A DNA stretch of 64,000 bases. Source: Qipengyuania intermedia. GTDB taxonomy: Bacteria > Pseudomonadota > Alphaproteobacteria > Sphingomonadales > Sphingomonadaceae. Below, in pieces: positions 1-7,931 of the stretch. Made by a program: the position numbers and the translations under genes. Below the pieces are notes generated by a model. It was not told the origin of the DNA. It did no database searches and saw only the letters and a list, made by a program, of their open reading frames with translations. The DNA lies in assembly GCF_019711615.1 (NCBI RefSeq), contig NZ_JAIGNS010000001.1, positions 1,116,001 through 1,180,000 on the forward strand. Reading direction: 5' to 3'. How positions within the stretch are numbered: position 1 is the first letter of the stretch; each line of letters opens with the position of its first letter.

Positions 1-238
1 ACACCATGTCGTATTCGTATCCGCCATTGGCTTCGGCGCGCTCGGGCAGCCGCGTCACGGCTTCGCTTTCATCTGGACGGCCAAGCTGGGCAAGCACGCC
101 GATGGCGGCGGCAGCTTCGTGAACCGCTTCCCACTGCGCGGCCAAATTTGCACGGTCGCGCGCATTGCGCGCACGCCCGCCCAGAGGTGGAAGCATCGTC
201 GCGTTCGACAGGTCGAATTCGTGGCTCAGCGCGTTCAT
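1..238 (-). CDS. Hypothetical protein, C-terminal part cut by window edge
   Basis: A reading frame opens with ATG at 238 on the minus strand and runs open to the window start, giving about 79 N-terminal residues. The start reads MNALSHEFDLSN; the rest is Ala/Arg/Glu-rich and soluble-looking, with no signal peptide or membrane segment. I do not recognise the family. The gene is divergent from the tRNA-Arg and lipid-kinase genes. Codon use (G/C third positions) matches the neighbours, which supports it as real, but the Shine-Dalgarno sequence is weak. Confidence 0.5.
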   Translation of the reverse strand, partial: MNALSHEFDLSNATMLPPLGGRARNARDRANLAAQWEAVHEAAAAIGVLAQLGRPDESEAVTRLPERAEANGGYEYDMV

Positions 239-365
239 GGGGGGGATGTGTAGGACGCCGGCAATTGCCAAATCGCTAACGCTGCGCAACGTCGGCGAGG
301 AATTTTCTCTGGCAGGGCGCCAGCGGCCTTGCTAAGCGCCCGCATCGCCCAGGCGGCAAGGCCAG

Positions 366-442
<77 letters not shown>

Positions 443-527
443 CTTGCTTCGGGCGTTTCTCCCACCCTCGCATTGCAGGCCGGACGGCGCTGCACTATCG
501 AGAGGGCTCTCTTTCACGGCGACCGTA

Positions 528-1550
528 GTGGAGCGCACCATTCATAACCATCGGACAGCGCCTGAGGCAGGGACGCGCACGCCCGGCAGCGAGCCGCCGT
601 TCGTGGTCGACAAGCCGCGCATAGCGATGGTCCATAACCCCCGCTCCCATCGCAACAAGGGCAGGCAGGCGGAGCATGTGGATGGCGCCGACATCACTGT
701 CGTCCAGCCGCGGACGAAGGATGAGTTGTCGGAGGCGCTGGCGCAGCTCCGCGACGACGGTGTCGAATTTCTCATCATCAATGGCGGCGACGGCACAATC
801 CGTGATGTACTGACCATGGGCCAGGTCGTGTTCGGCGAGAATTGGCCGACGCTCGCGGTCCTGCCACGCGGCAAGACCAACGCGCTCAACGTCGATTTGG
901 GCGCGCCTTCCGACTGGAGCCTTGCGGCGGCGGTCGAGGCGTTTCGGGCCGGCAAGCGCGTTGAACGCCGCGCTTTGACGATTTCGCGCGACGGCAGCGA
1001 AGAGCTGCCCATGCTCGGTTTCATCTTCGGCGCGGGTGCTTTTACGCTTGGCATCGAAGCGGGGCAGGATGCCCACAAGATCGGGTTTTTCGATTCGCTT
1101 GCGGTGGGGGCGACAACCGCCTGGGGCGTGTTGCAGGTGTTGTTCGGCAGCAATGGCAATCGCTGGCGTCGGGGAACCGCCATGCAGCTCGCTTATGAGC
1201 CGTCGGGTGAAAAAATGCCGCATTCGCGCCACGGCGACCCGGGGCGAAGGCACATCGTACTCGCCACGACGCTCGAGCGCATGCCAATGGGTATCCAGCT
1301 ATTCGGCAAGGGGCAGGCACCGATCCGTCTTGCAATACTGGATCGGCCGAGGCGACGGATATTCATGTCGCTGCCGGCCATCCTGGCGGGCTGGCACCCG
1401 GCGTGGCTGGCGCCCGCAGGCTTGCACCAGATCAGCGCGGAGGCTTTCTCGATCGAACTGGATGCACCGTTCATCCTCGATGGCGAGCATTTTCCCGAGG
1501 GCCGCTACCATGTGGGTCAGGGCCCCGCGCTGACTTTCGTGACCTCGTGA
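528..1550 (+). CDS. Diacylglycerol kinase / YegS-type lipid kinase family protein
   Basis: The diacylglycerol-kinase catalytic domain is recognised by the nucleotide-binding GGDGT motif (about residues 86-90), the preceding HNPRS strand and the later LPRGKTNALN segment. Members phosphorylate diacylglycerol or related lipids using ATP; the lipid here is unknown. The frame is open back to an ATG at 435, but that overlaps the tRNA. I therefore chose GTG 528 (340 aa); GTG 603 is an alternative. It overlaps the next gene by four bases (GTGA), implying translational coupling. The partner looks like a Tam41-type CDP-lipid synthase, so a kinase-then-cytidylyltransferase pair is an attractive inference. 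Confidence 0.75.
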   Translation: MERTIHNHRTAPEAGTRTPGSEPPFVVDKPRIAMVHNPRSHRNKGRQAEHVDGADITVVQPRTKDELSEALAQLRDDGVEFLIINGGDGTIRDVLTMGQVVFGENWPTLAVLPRGKTNALNVDLGAPSDWSLAAAVEAFRAGKRVERRALTISRDGSEELPMLGFIFGAGAFTLGIEAGQDAHKIGFFDSLAVGATTAWGVLQVLFGSNGNRWRRGTAMQLAYEPSGEKMPHSRHGDPGRRHIVLATTLERMPMGIQLFGKGQAPIRLAILDRPRRRIFMSLPAILAGWHPAWLAPAGLHQISAEAFSIELDAPFILDGEHFPEGRYHVGQGPALTFVTS

Positions 1551-2440
1551 TCGAAACGCTTGAGCAGCGTATCGAAGCCTCGCTCGATGCAGAGGTTCGC
1601 CCTGAAGTGTCGGCGTACGCTGCAATGCTCGCCGCAGAGGCCGATGCGCGCGCCGTGCTTTTCTACGGCTCGAACCTGCGCACGGGATCGCTGGAGGGCG
1701 TGCTCGACTTCTACGTCCTGCTTCCTGGCCCGCAGGCGGAGCGGATCTGGCCGCGGGTCAGCTACCGCGAATGGCGCCACGGCGGTGAGGTATTGCGCGC
1801 CAAGATCGCGACCATGTCGCTTGAACAGTTTGCCGAGGCCGCCAGCGGAAGGAGCCGCGATACCACGATCTGGACGCGTTTCGTGCAGCCGAGCGCACTG
1901 GTATTCGCCCAAGACGACGCGCGGGGCGAAGTTCTGGAGGCGATTGCAGACGCGGCCGAAACGGCCGCACGTTTCGCGGCGGCGCTCGGCCCCCGGGGAG
2001 GCACGGCCGAGGATTTCTGGCGCGCACTCTTCCAGGCGACCTATCGCGCCGAGTTCCGCGTCGAGAAGCCGGGTCGCGAAGATTCCATCCTGTCAGTGAA
2101 TGCAGCGCACTTCCATGGTCTGCTGCCCTTGGCATGGTCGGCCCAGGGAATCGCCTTCGAGCGAAGCGAAGAGCTGTTGCAGCCGGACCTGCAGGAGCCC
2201 GCGCGCAGAAGAATCCTGCAAGATTGGCGAAAGCGGGAACGGCTGGGCAAAGCGCTCAATATCCTTCGTCTCGCCAAGGCAACGACCACTTTCGAAGGTG
2301 CCGCACGCTATGGCGCGTGGAAGCTCGAACGCCACACGGGAATCGCGCTCGAAGTCACGCCTTTTCGGGAGAAGCATCCGCTCTTGGCGATGCCGGGTGC
2401 AGCCTGGGAGCTATGGCGCGCACGGCGCAATCAGCGGTAG
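1547..2440 (+). CDS. Putative Tam41-like nucleotidyltransferase (CDP-diacylglycerol synthase-like)
   Basis: This 297-residue protein starts at GTG 1547, overlapping the lipid-kinase stop codon. A nucleotidyltransferase signature is visible: Y40-G41-S42 followed by L53-D54-F55, on predicted strand-turn-strand elements. A later segment (KIATMSLEQF, then WTRFVQPSALVF) resembles the K-Y/I-G-x-x-S and W...GR..KP blocks of mitochondrial Tam41, which makes CDP-diacylglycerol from CTP and phosphatidic acid. The coupling to a lipid kinase fits a phospholipid role. The assignment rests on motif resemblance only; another polymerase-beta-fold nucleotidyltransferase is possible. Its end overlaps the convergent DUF2141 gene by ten bases. 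Confidence 0.55.
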   Translation: MIETLEQRIEASLDAEVRPEVSAYAAMLAAEADARAVLFYGSNLRTGSLEGVLDFYVLLPGPQAERIWPRVSYREWRHGGEVLRAKIATMSLEQFAEAASGRSRDTTIWTRFVQPSALVFAQDDARGEVLEAIADAAETAARFAAALGPRGGTAEDFWRALFQATYRAEFRVEKPGREDSILSVNAAHFHGLLPLAWSAQGIAFERSEELLQPDLQEPARRRILQDWRKRERLGKALNILRLAKATTTFEGAARYGAWKLERHTGIALEVTPFREKHPLLAMPGAAWELWRARRNQR

Positions 2441-2925
2441 CGCATCCGGATCGAGATCGATTCGACGCCATTGCCGACGGTGAAGCCCACTTTCTTGTAG
2501 CTGGGCTTGCCAAGGTTGAAGATGTTGAGGCTGGGATTATTCGACATCGCGCCGCCATCCGCAAAGATGTCCGTCTTGCCATTGCCGTTGATGTCGTGGC
2601 GAACGGCAATCCCGTATGTCCCCGGCGTCGCAATGGGCATGCAGAATCGCATCGTTCCTGCCTTCGCAGGCACCTCCATGCGGGTGAGCCAGCGGCCCTT
2701 CTCGAGCCAGTCTGCCTCGGTCGCGCGATAGGACTGGATGCGCAGCGTACCCTTGCTCTCCTTGATGCCGGTCACGCTCACCCACACGCCCGGCTTCCCG
2801 CTCTGGCAGCGGGCCGGGTCATGCGGAATTTCCTGGCCATAGCCGCCTTGTGCCACGGCAGCGGGGGCGATCGCAGCCAGTGCGATCGCGGCAGAGCCTG
2901 CGAGTGCAAGTGGTTTGAAGGTCAT
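2431..2925 (-). CDS. DUF2141 family secreted protein
   Basis: The 164-residue protein begins MTFKPLALAG and has a typical Sec signal peptide cleaved near AVAQ. The mature part has the DUF2141 layout: a domain with Ser/Thr/Gly-rich strands, a conserved C-M/P-I pair around RFCMPIATPG, and the signature DINGNGKTD. Members are small periplasmic beta-sandwich proteins of unknown role, common in Sphingomonadales. An upstream ATG at 2979 is in frame but would bury the signal peptide, so ATG 2925 was chosen. It converges on the nucleotidyltransferase gene. Confidence 0.85.
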   Translation of the reverse strand: MTFKPLALAGSAAIALAAIAPAAVAQGGYGQEIPHDPARCQSGKPGVWVSVTGIKESKGTLRIQSYRATEADWLEKGRWLTRMEVPAKAGTMRFCMPIATPGTYGIAVRHDINGNGKTDIFADGGAMSNNPSLNIFNLGKPSYKKVGFTVGNGVESISIRMRYR

Positions 2926-3045
2926 GAAAAAGCCCCGGTCAACAAAGTGCGAATCATGGAAGCCACGCTGGCGCGGCAACCGAAAATCTGACGCCTTTGT
3001 AGCAAAAAGCTCTGAATTACGGCTGAATTGCCATCGATGACCCCG

Positions 3046-4713
3046 TTAAGACACGGCGACGCGCCCGCGTTCCAAACGTACGATGTGGTCGGCCATTTCG
3101 GGCAGCAGGCCGCGGTGGGCGATGGCGAGAACAGTCCTTCTGGACGTCATTGCCCGCAGCGCTTGTGCGATGGCATTCTCGCTTTCCGGATCGAGCGCGC
3201 TGGTCGCTTCGTCGAGGATGATGAGGTCGGGCGATCGCAGCAGCGCCCGCGCCAGGGCGATCCTCTGGCGCTCGCCGCCAGAAAGTTCTCGCCCCGAGGC
3301 GCCCACCTGGCAATCGAGGCCGCCAGGCAGCCGGGCTACGAAGCCCGCGTTGGATTCCTGCAGGGCGTTCCACAAGCGCTCGTCATCTGCCGAGGGGTCG
3401 GCAAAGAGCAAGTTGTCCCGGACGCTCCCGCCGAAAAGCACCGTTTCCTGTTGCACATAGGCCGTCCGGCTTCGCCAGCTGCGCAAGACGAGAGCATTCA
3501 GGACCTCGCCGTCCACGGCGATCGTCCCCGCGTCCGGCTCGGTCAGGCCCGAGCAGATGTCGGCGAGCGTGCTCTTGCCGGACCCCGAAACGCCGCACAG
3601 AACGACCATAGTGTTGACCTGTATGTCCAGATCGACGCCCTCCAGCGCACCGTCGCGGTCCGGAAAATCGACTTTCACCCCTTTCAAAGAGAGCGAGGAT
3701 CCGAGCCGCGGCGCATTCATCTGGACAGCCGGTTCGCGGTGAGCCTCGGCCGCCGCAATGAATTTACCCGCATTCTCGAAAGCGGGCGCCGCATAGGCCC
3801 AACCTTGCGCACTGGCCTGCAATTGACCGATCAAGGGCAGCGCGCGCACGAATATCGCCGCCAGGGCAAGAACGGCAGGCAACGGAATGGCGAGCCGCTC
3901 CATCGCCGCCCAGATCGCGATCGCAGCCAGGGTTGCGCCGCCTATCTGGAGGACACCCTGCGCCAAGGCGCTCGATCCGACATAGGCTCGCTCGGTATGG
4001 CGCAGGCCGCGGAACCCGGTCTCCAGCAAGGCCGCTTCTTCGTCTTCCTTTTCGAAGCTCTTTATGACCCTCAGCCCGCGCGTCATCCGTGAAATCCGGG
4101 CATGAACCGCTTCGTGACGCGTCGACAGATCCTCTCCGATTGCGCGCGCCCTGCGCCGGACGGGAGCGAACAGGAGGTAGGCAACGACACCTCCTGCTAT
4201 CGCGACGAAGGCAGCGGGCAGCGAGATCATTGCTGCGGCAGCCATAAGGGCGAGGAGCGCCAGGACCAGTCGTACGAGGCCGGCAAGCATCTGGACCGCA
4301 TAGGCGCAGCGGTCGATATCGGACGCCAGGAGGCCCTCGGCCTCGCCTTCCTCCAACCCCGCCAACCACCGCCAACGCGCGCCGAGAAGGCTGCGGACCG
4401 CCTTCATGCGTAGCCCGTCCACCAATGCGTGGGACAGGTCTTGCACGCTGATGGCGCGCCAATATTCCGCGACCGCGCGCACGGCGATCAGCGCGATGAA
4501 AAGCGCGAGAAGCGCGGGGAGGTCGAACTGGTTGGCGAAAGGAATGCCCGGCCCGTCAATTGCGCCGGGGTCGAGCGAGGACAGCAGCGGGACGAGCAGT
4601 GCGAAGCCGATGCCTTCCGAGGCCGCAGCCACCAGCGATGCCAGCACCATCCTGAGCGTGCCGCAGCGCATCTTGGGCTTGGCCAATTCGGTCAGGGCCT
4701 GAAGCAATGCCAT
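3046..4713 (-). CDS. ABC exporter of the lasso-like RiPP cluster (fused membrane and ATPase domains)
   Basis: This 555-residue half transporter has six hydrophobic segments in the first ~310 residues, then an ABC ATPase domain with Walker A GVSGSGKST, signature LSGGERQR and Walker B LIILDEATSALD. It corresponds to the D component of lasso-peptide clusters, which exports the mature peptide. There is no N-terminal C39 peptidase domain, so it is not an obvious leader-cleaving transporter. The gene lies 46 bases after the cyclase gene on the same strand and is probably cotranscribed with it. It is last in the cluster. Confidence 0.85.
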   Translation of the reverse strand: MALLQALTELAKPKMRCGTLRMVLASLVAAASEGIGFALLVPLLSSLDPGAIDGPGIPFANQFDLPALLALFIALIAVRAVAEYWRAISVQDLSHALVDGLRMKAVRSLLGARWRWLAGLEEGEAEGLLASDIDRCAYAVQMLAGLVRLVLALLALMAAAAMISLPAAFVAIAGGVVAYLLFAPVRRRARAIGEDLSTRHEAVHARISRMTRGLRVIKSFEKEDEEAALLETGFRGLRHTERAYVGSSALAQGVLQIGGATLAAIAIWAAMERLAIPLPAVLALAAIFVRALPLIGQLQASAQGWAYAAPAFENAGKFIAAAEAHREPAVQMNAPRLGSSLSLKGVKVDFPDRDGALEGVDLDIQVNTMVVLCGVSGSGKSTLADICSGLTEPDAGTIAVDGEVLNALVLRSWRSRTAYVQQETVLFGGSVRDNLLFADPSADDERLWNALQESNAGFVARLPGGLDCQVGASGRELSGGERQRIALARALLRSPDLIILDEATSALDPESENAIAQALRAMTSRRTVLAIAHRGLLPEMADHIVRLERGRVAVS

Positions 4714-4759
4714 ATTCGCGGCTCTACCGCCCTTGCCGAGCTGAGGTCAAAGTCTTCGC

Positions 4760-6649
4760 TCAAAGGTCATTGCGGTTCTCGAGATGACCGATGAACCGTG
4801 CGGCCAATATCGCACGCGGGAGGGCGAGTATCCGCGGCCAGTCGGTATCGATGTCATGGCTTGGGCGTTCCGGCCAATCATCCACCAAGGCTATCATCCT
4901 GTCGATGTCCAGCATTTCCCCGAGCACGCGGTGGCTGCGCGCTGTCTCCAGAACGCGCCGCATCTCTTCGCGCTCGCCGGTCATCCGCGCGTGCCAGTCG
5001 ATATTGTGAAGGCCATGCTTGCGGTTCGTGCGGATCGCTTCGGGAAGCCTGCCAATGCCCATGAGGCGAGCGAGCCGCCGCTCTTCGCCATCCCACGCGA
5101 AGGCCCTGGCAGGGAGGGAGAGGCAGAACTCGATCAGCGGGCGATAGGCCGAAACGTCGCGTTTGCGCACACCATAGAGCTGCTCGAATGCCAGATCGAC
5201 ATCGAAGGCCGGGCCATCGGCATCCCGCAATTCGCGCTCGACTGCCTCCTTGCGGTTGCGATCGAAAGTGAGGTCGCTCCATGCCGAGCTGGTTCCCCTC
5301 ATCTCCGCTCTCGCAGCTTGTCGCTTGCGCGCATCGCCCGATAGCGGCGTGAGCAAGGCGACCATGTCCGCGCGCCCGGGATGTACCAGGGTGCGAAGCG
5401 CGCGCCGGATAGGCCGGGGTAAACGGGGCAGGACGGTCAGCGCCATGAACTTTCGCGACAAGCTCCGGCCGTCGCCGGGACGGTTCTTCAGCAACCGCAC
5501 CAATTGTCCCAGTCTCCCGGGCGCTGCATATTCGCAATAGGCATAGCGGCCTGCGTCACTGAAAGTGGCGTTGCCCAAATCGGCCGTCAGCAGGCTGTCG
5601 CATCCCAGTTCGCGGGCCTTGCGATACACTCCGTGATACATCCCGACATTCGCGAGGCCGGGGGCGAAAACCTCGGACGCAGCGAACATTTCCCTGGCCG
5701 AACGATCGGGGGGCCCGATGTCGTGATCGGCAAGGTGCCAATCCAGCCGGGGGTTCTGTGCGACCAGTTTTCCGACGAGTTCGCTTTCGTCTCCGATGGT
5801 CCCTTCGGGAGCGGTTCCATCCCAGCGGGCATCCGGCACGAATGTGATTGCCGGCAGATGTCGACCCTCCGGCAAGGCTTGCAAAAGCGACGTGGCGACG
5901 AGAGGAGAGTCCAGTCCGCCGGATAAAGTGACTGCCGGCTTCGTGGCCCACTCCAGTGCCTTTCCCGCGGCCTCGTCCAGCAATTCGCGGGCGCGCAGCG
6001 CAGCGGTATCCGCATCGAAATCTGCATCGGCCAAGGGCGCAGGGAGGGAGTACCAGCGGCGAGTGCGATGCTCCGCCCCTTCGACATGTACCGTGGCGCC
6101 AAGCGGCACCATCCGGATGCCCTTGTACCACGCCTCTTCCTCGCCCGACCGCCAGTCATAGGCGAGCTCGTCGACCATTCTTTCGAAGTCCGGCTCTCGA
6201 GGAGCATCGGCCGCGAACAGAGCGCGCAGGAGTGGCGATGCAACGCAGCGCTCTTCCGCAGCGTGGTAGTAGAGCGGCGGCGCACTCCAGGGCGAGCGAG
6301 AGAGGCGCAGTGTACCGTCGGGAAGGCGTGAAATAGCGGCATAGCAACCGATGATCGCCTCATCGGCCCGATCGCCTAATTGGGCTAGTGCCGCCGAATA
6401 CAGGGCAGCCGGACTGTCCGGATCCCCCGAAAACCGGCGCGCCAACTCGTCGGTATTGTCGATCCAGCCAGAAAAGGCCGTGTCTACGCGATGCGCGCTT
6501 GCGATCGAGTCTCGCGTGGATACGGCAAAGAACAGACCCCCCCTTCGATGGGTTTGCGGCGCGGTCTTTTCGTAAAGCGATACCGCGTCCAGCACAGCCT
6601 TGGCGCGGTCAGGTTGCGCACCGGACCAGTCGACAGTTCCAGCGATCAT
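4760..6649 (-). CDS. Asparagine synthetase-like lasso cyclase (C component)
   Basis: The 629-residue protein has an asparagine-synthetase B fold. The N-terminal half resembles the glutaminase domain but has no Cys2 (it starts MIAGTV), so it cannot use glutamine in the usual way. The ATP-pyrophosphatase loop SGGLDS sits at 243-248, and the segments TADLGNATFSDAG (355-367) and RPLIEFCLSLP (503-513) are typical of lasso cyclases rather than true AsnB. Such enzymes adenylate a side-chain carboxylate and join it to the peptide N-terminus. It starts 21 bases after the precursor stop. The catch is that the precursor core offers no Asp or Glu. Confidence 0.82.
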   Translation of the reverse strand: MIAGTVDWSGAQPDRAKAVLDAVSLYEKTAPQTHRRGGLFFAVSTRDSIASAHRVDTAFSGWIDNTDELARRFSGDPDSPAALYSAALAQLGDRADEAIIGCYAAISRLPDGTLRLSRSPWSAPPLYYHAAEERCVASPLLRALFAADAPREPDFERMVDELAYDWRSGEEEAWYKGIRMVPLGATVHVEGAEHRTRRWYSLPAPLADADFDADTAALRARELLDEAAGKALEWATKPAVTLSGGLDSPLVATSLLQALPEGRHLPAITFVPDARWDGTAPEGTIGDESELVGKLVAQNPRLDWHLADHDIGPPDRSAREMFAASEVFAPGLANVGMYHGVYRKARELGCDSLLTADLGNATFSDAGRYAYCEYAAPGRLGQLVRLLKNRPGDGRSLSRKFMALTVLPRLPRPIRRALRTLVHPGRADMVALLTPLSGDARKRQAARAEMRGTSSAWSDLTFDRNRKEAVERELRDADGPAFDVDLAFEQLYGVRKRDVSAYRPLIEFCLSLPARAFAWDGEERRLARLMGIGRLPEAIRTNRKHGLHNIDWHARMTGEREEMRRVLETARSHRVLGEMLDIDRMIALVDDWPERPSHDIDTDWPRILALPRAILAARFIGHLENRNDL

Positions 6650-6670
6650 TCCGATCGTCCGGTGCTGTCG

Positions 6671-6805
6671 TCAGGAATGCTTGTTACCGGCAGCCTGCGC
6701 AAAGGGAACGGGCGGACCAGCGATGTCGCGGATCGTGCCGAGGCGCACCAGTTCGGGACGCTGCCATTTGGCCTTGCCGGTCTTGTCGTCATTCTTTCGG
6801 GTCAT
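6671..6805 (-). CDS. Lasso-like RiPP precursor peptide (44 aa)
   Basis: A short frame of 44 codons lies between the PqqD-like and cyclase genes. Residues 14-23 carry a leader signature W14-x-x-P17-x-L19-x-x-L22-G23, matching the YxxPxLxxxG recognition motif of lasso leaders with Trp replacing Tyr. The segment T24-I-R-D-I-A29-G30 follows; the usual penultimate leader Thr is Ala here. The C-terminal part from 29 reads AGPPVPFAQAAGNKHS. It contains no Asp, Glu or Cys. A purine-rich stretch GAAAGG lies nine bases before the ATG. Context makes it a RiPP precursor; the final structure is unknown. Confidence 0.8.
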   Translation of the reverse strand: MTRKNDDKTGKAKWQRPELVRLGTIRDIAGPPVPFAQAAGNKHS

Positions 6806-6808
6806 GCT

Positions 6809-6830
6809 GGTCGGCCTTTCGGTGCCGACC
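6809..6830 (-). repeat. 7-bp inverted repeat in front of the RiPP precursor
   Basis: Perfect arms GGTCGGC and GCCGACC flank an 8-base loop. The repeat ends three bases before the precursor ATG, touches the proposed -10 box, and its loop holds the GAAAGG Shine-Dalgarno-like stretch. It could be a regulator's operator or an RNA hairpin controlling translation of the precursor. Confidence 0.5.
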
Positions 6831-6855
6831 ATACCATTCAAGCGCCGGTGGTCAA
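6828..6855 (-). promoter_or_regulatory. Candidate promoter of the RiPP precursor
   Basis: On the minus strand, TTGACC (6855-6850) and TATGGT (6833-6828) are separated by 16 bases, a reasonable sigma-70-like pair just after the PqqD-like stop codon. It would drive precursor, cyclase and exporter separately from the upstream gene. Sequence match only. Confidence 0.35.
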
Positions 6856-6865
6856 AAGCCCGATT

Positions 6866-7135
6866 TCAGTCAATTTTCTCCACCAGCCGCGCGTCTTCCA
6901 GCGCCCTGACCAGATCGGATGCGTCCCGCTCTATTACCTGCGCTGTCGCATCGAAACCAGGTGCAAGAACGGCAGCGATCGCCCCTGTGTCGCGCTGCCC
7001 GTCGATGGCTTCCCAGATTGCACGGGCGGTGCCGCTCAGAGAAAACAGTTCGCCACCATCGAGATCGATCAGCAGGATCTCGTCTCCGACCTCGGTCGCG
7101 ATGAAGTTGCCTGTAAGCTTTCGGATGGCGGACAT
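6866..7135 (-). CDS. PqqD-like RiPP recognition protein (lasso B1-type)
   Basis: This 89-residue protein matches the PqqD / RiPP recognition element fold. The core runs from ATEVGDEILLIDLDGGELFSL through ARAIWEAIDG to a C-terminal helix ending in ARLVEKID. Stand-alone proteins of this kind bind the precursor's leader peptide and hand it to the processing enzymes. ATG 7135 gives a normal family length. The frame stays open upstream to 7297, but that extension has no PqqD homology and is probably fortuitous. It is the first gene of the cluster and divergent from rpe. No adjacent B2 (transglutaminase-like) protease gene follows it. Confidence 0.82.
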   Translation of the reverse strand: MSAIRKLTGNFIATEVGDEILLIDLDGGELFSLSGTARAIWEAIDGQRDTGAIAAVLAPGFDATAQVIERDASDLVRALEDARLVEKID

Positions 7136-7268
7136 GCTCGCGACCTTATCGGGAAAACGCACCCGTTCCACCCCGTATCGTGGAAAAGCGTGGGCGCGCG
7201 GCTTGTGAGGTGGTGGCTCGCGCGCGTAGGCGAAAGGCAGGCTCATCGCGAACCGCCGGAAAGCGCCC

Positions 7269-7931
7269 ATGACTGCCCCGTTGATTTCCCCCTCCATCCT
7301 GTCCGCCGATTTTGCCCGGCTGGGCGAGGAGGTGCGTGCAGTCGATGAAGCCGGTGCCGACTGGATCCATATCGATGTGATGGACGGGCACTATGTCCCC
7401 AACATCACTATCGGTCCGGCCGTCGTAAAGGCATTGCGCCCCCATTCGGACAAGCCGTTCGACGTTCATTTGATGATCGCTCCGATCGACCCGTATCTCG
7501 AGGCATTCGCGGATGCGGGCGCGGATATCATCACGGTTCATCCCGAAGCGGGTCCGCATATCCACCGCACGCTGCAAGCCATCAAGGGCCTGGGCAAGAA
7601 AGCGGGCGTGGTCCTCAATCCGGGCACGAGCGTCGAAGCGCTCGATTATCTGCTTGAAGACGTCGACCTCGTCCTGGTGATGAGCGTCAATCCCGGTTTC
7701 GGCGGCCAGAGCTTCATTCATTCCCAGTTGCGCAAGATCGAGGCCATCCGCAAACGCATCGACGCGCTGGGCAAGGATATCCGCCTCGAAGTAGACGGCG
7801 GCGTCGACCCCACGACCGCGCCGCTCTGTGTCGATGCAGGCGCAGACGTGCTGGTGGCTGGGTCCGCTACTTTCAGGGGTGGGCCGGACAAATACGCATC
7901 CAATATCGCTGCCCTGAAGGGACTTGGATGA
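7269..7931 (+). CDS. rpe: Ribulose-phosphate 3-epimerase
   Basis: The 220-residue TIM-barrel enzyme interconverts ribulose 5-phosphate and xylulose 5-phosphate in the pentose phosphate pathway. Family hallmarks are [12 protein letters not shown] at the N-terminus, [21 protein letters not shown], and the phosphate loop VNPGFGGQ. Metal-binding His and Asp residues are in their usual places. Length is normal. The stop codon overlaps the start of the heparinase-like gene (ATGA), so the two are probably cotranscribed. The start lies 133 bases from the divergent PqqD-like gene. Confidence 0.97.
   Translation: MTAPLISPSILSADFARLGEEVRAVDEAGADWIHIDVMDGHYVPNITIGPAVVKALRPHSDKPFDVHLMIAPIDPYLEAFADAGADIITVHPEAGPHIHRTLQAIKGLGKKAGVVLNPGTSVEALDYLLEDVDLVLVMSVNPGFGGQSFIHSQLRKIEAIRKRIDALGKDIRLEVDGGVDPTTAPLCVDAGADVLVAGSATFRGGPDKYASNIAALKGLG

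Noticed and set aside
4714..4759. Separate promoter for the RiPP exporter
   Set aside because: The 46-base gap shows no -35/-10 pair and no terminator, so cotranscription with the cyclase is simpler.
7136..7297. N-terminal extension of the PqqD-like protein
   Set aside because: The frame is open, but the extra residues have no PqqD resemblance and would enter the rpe start region. ATG 7135 gives the usual family length.
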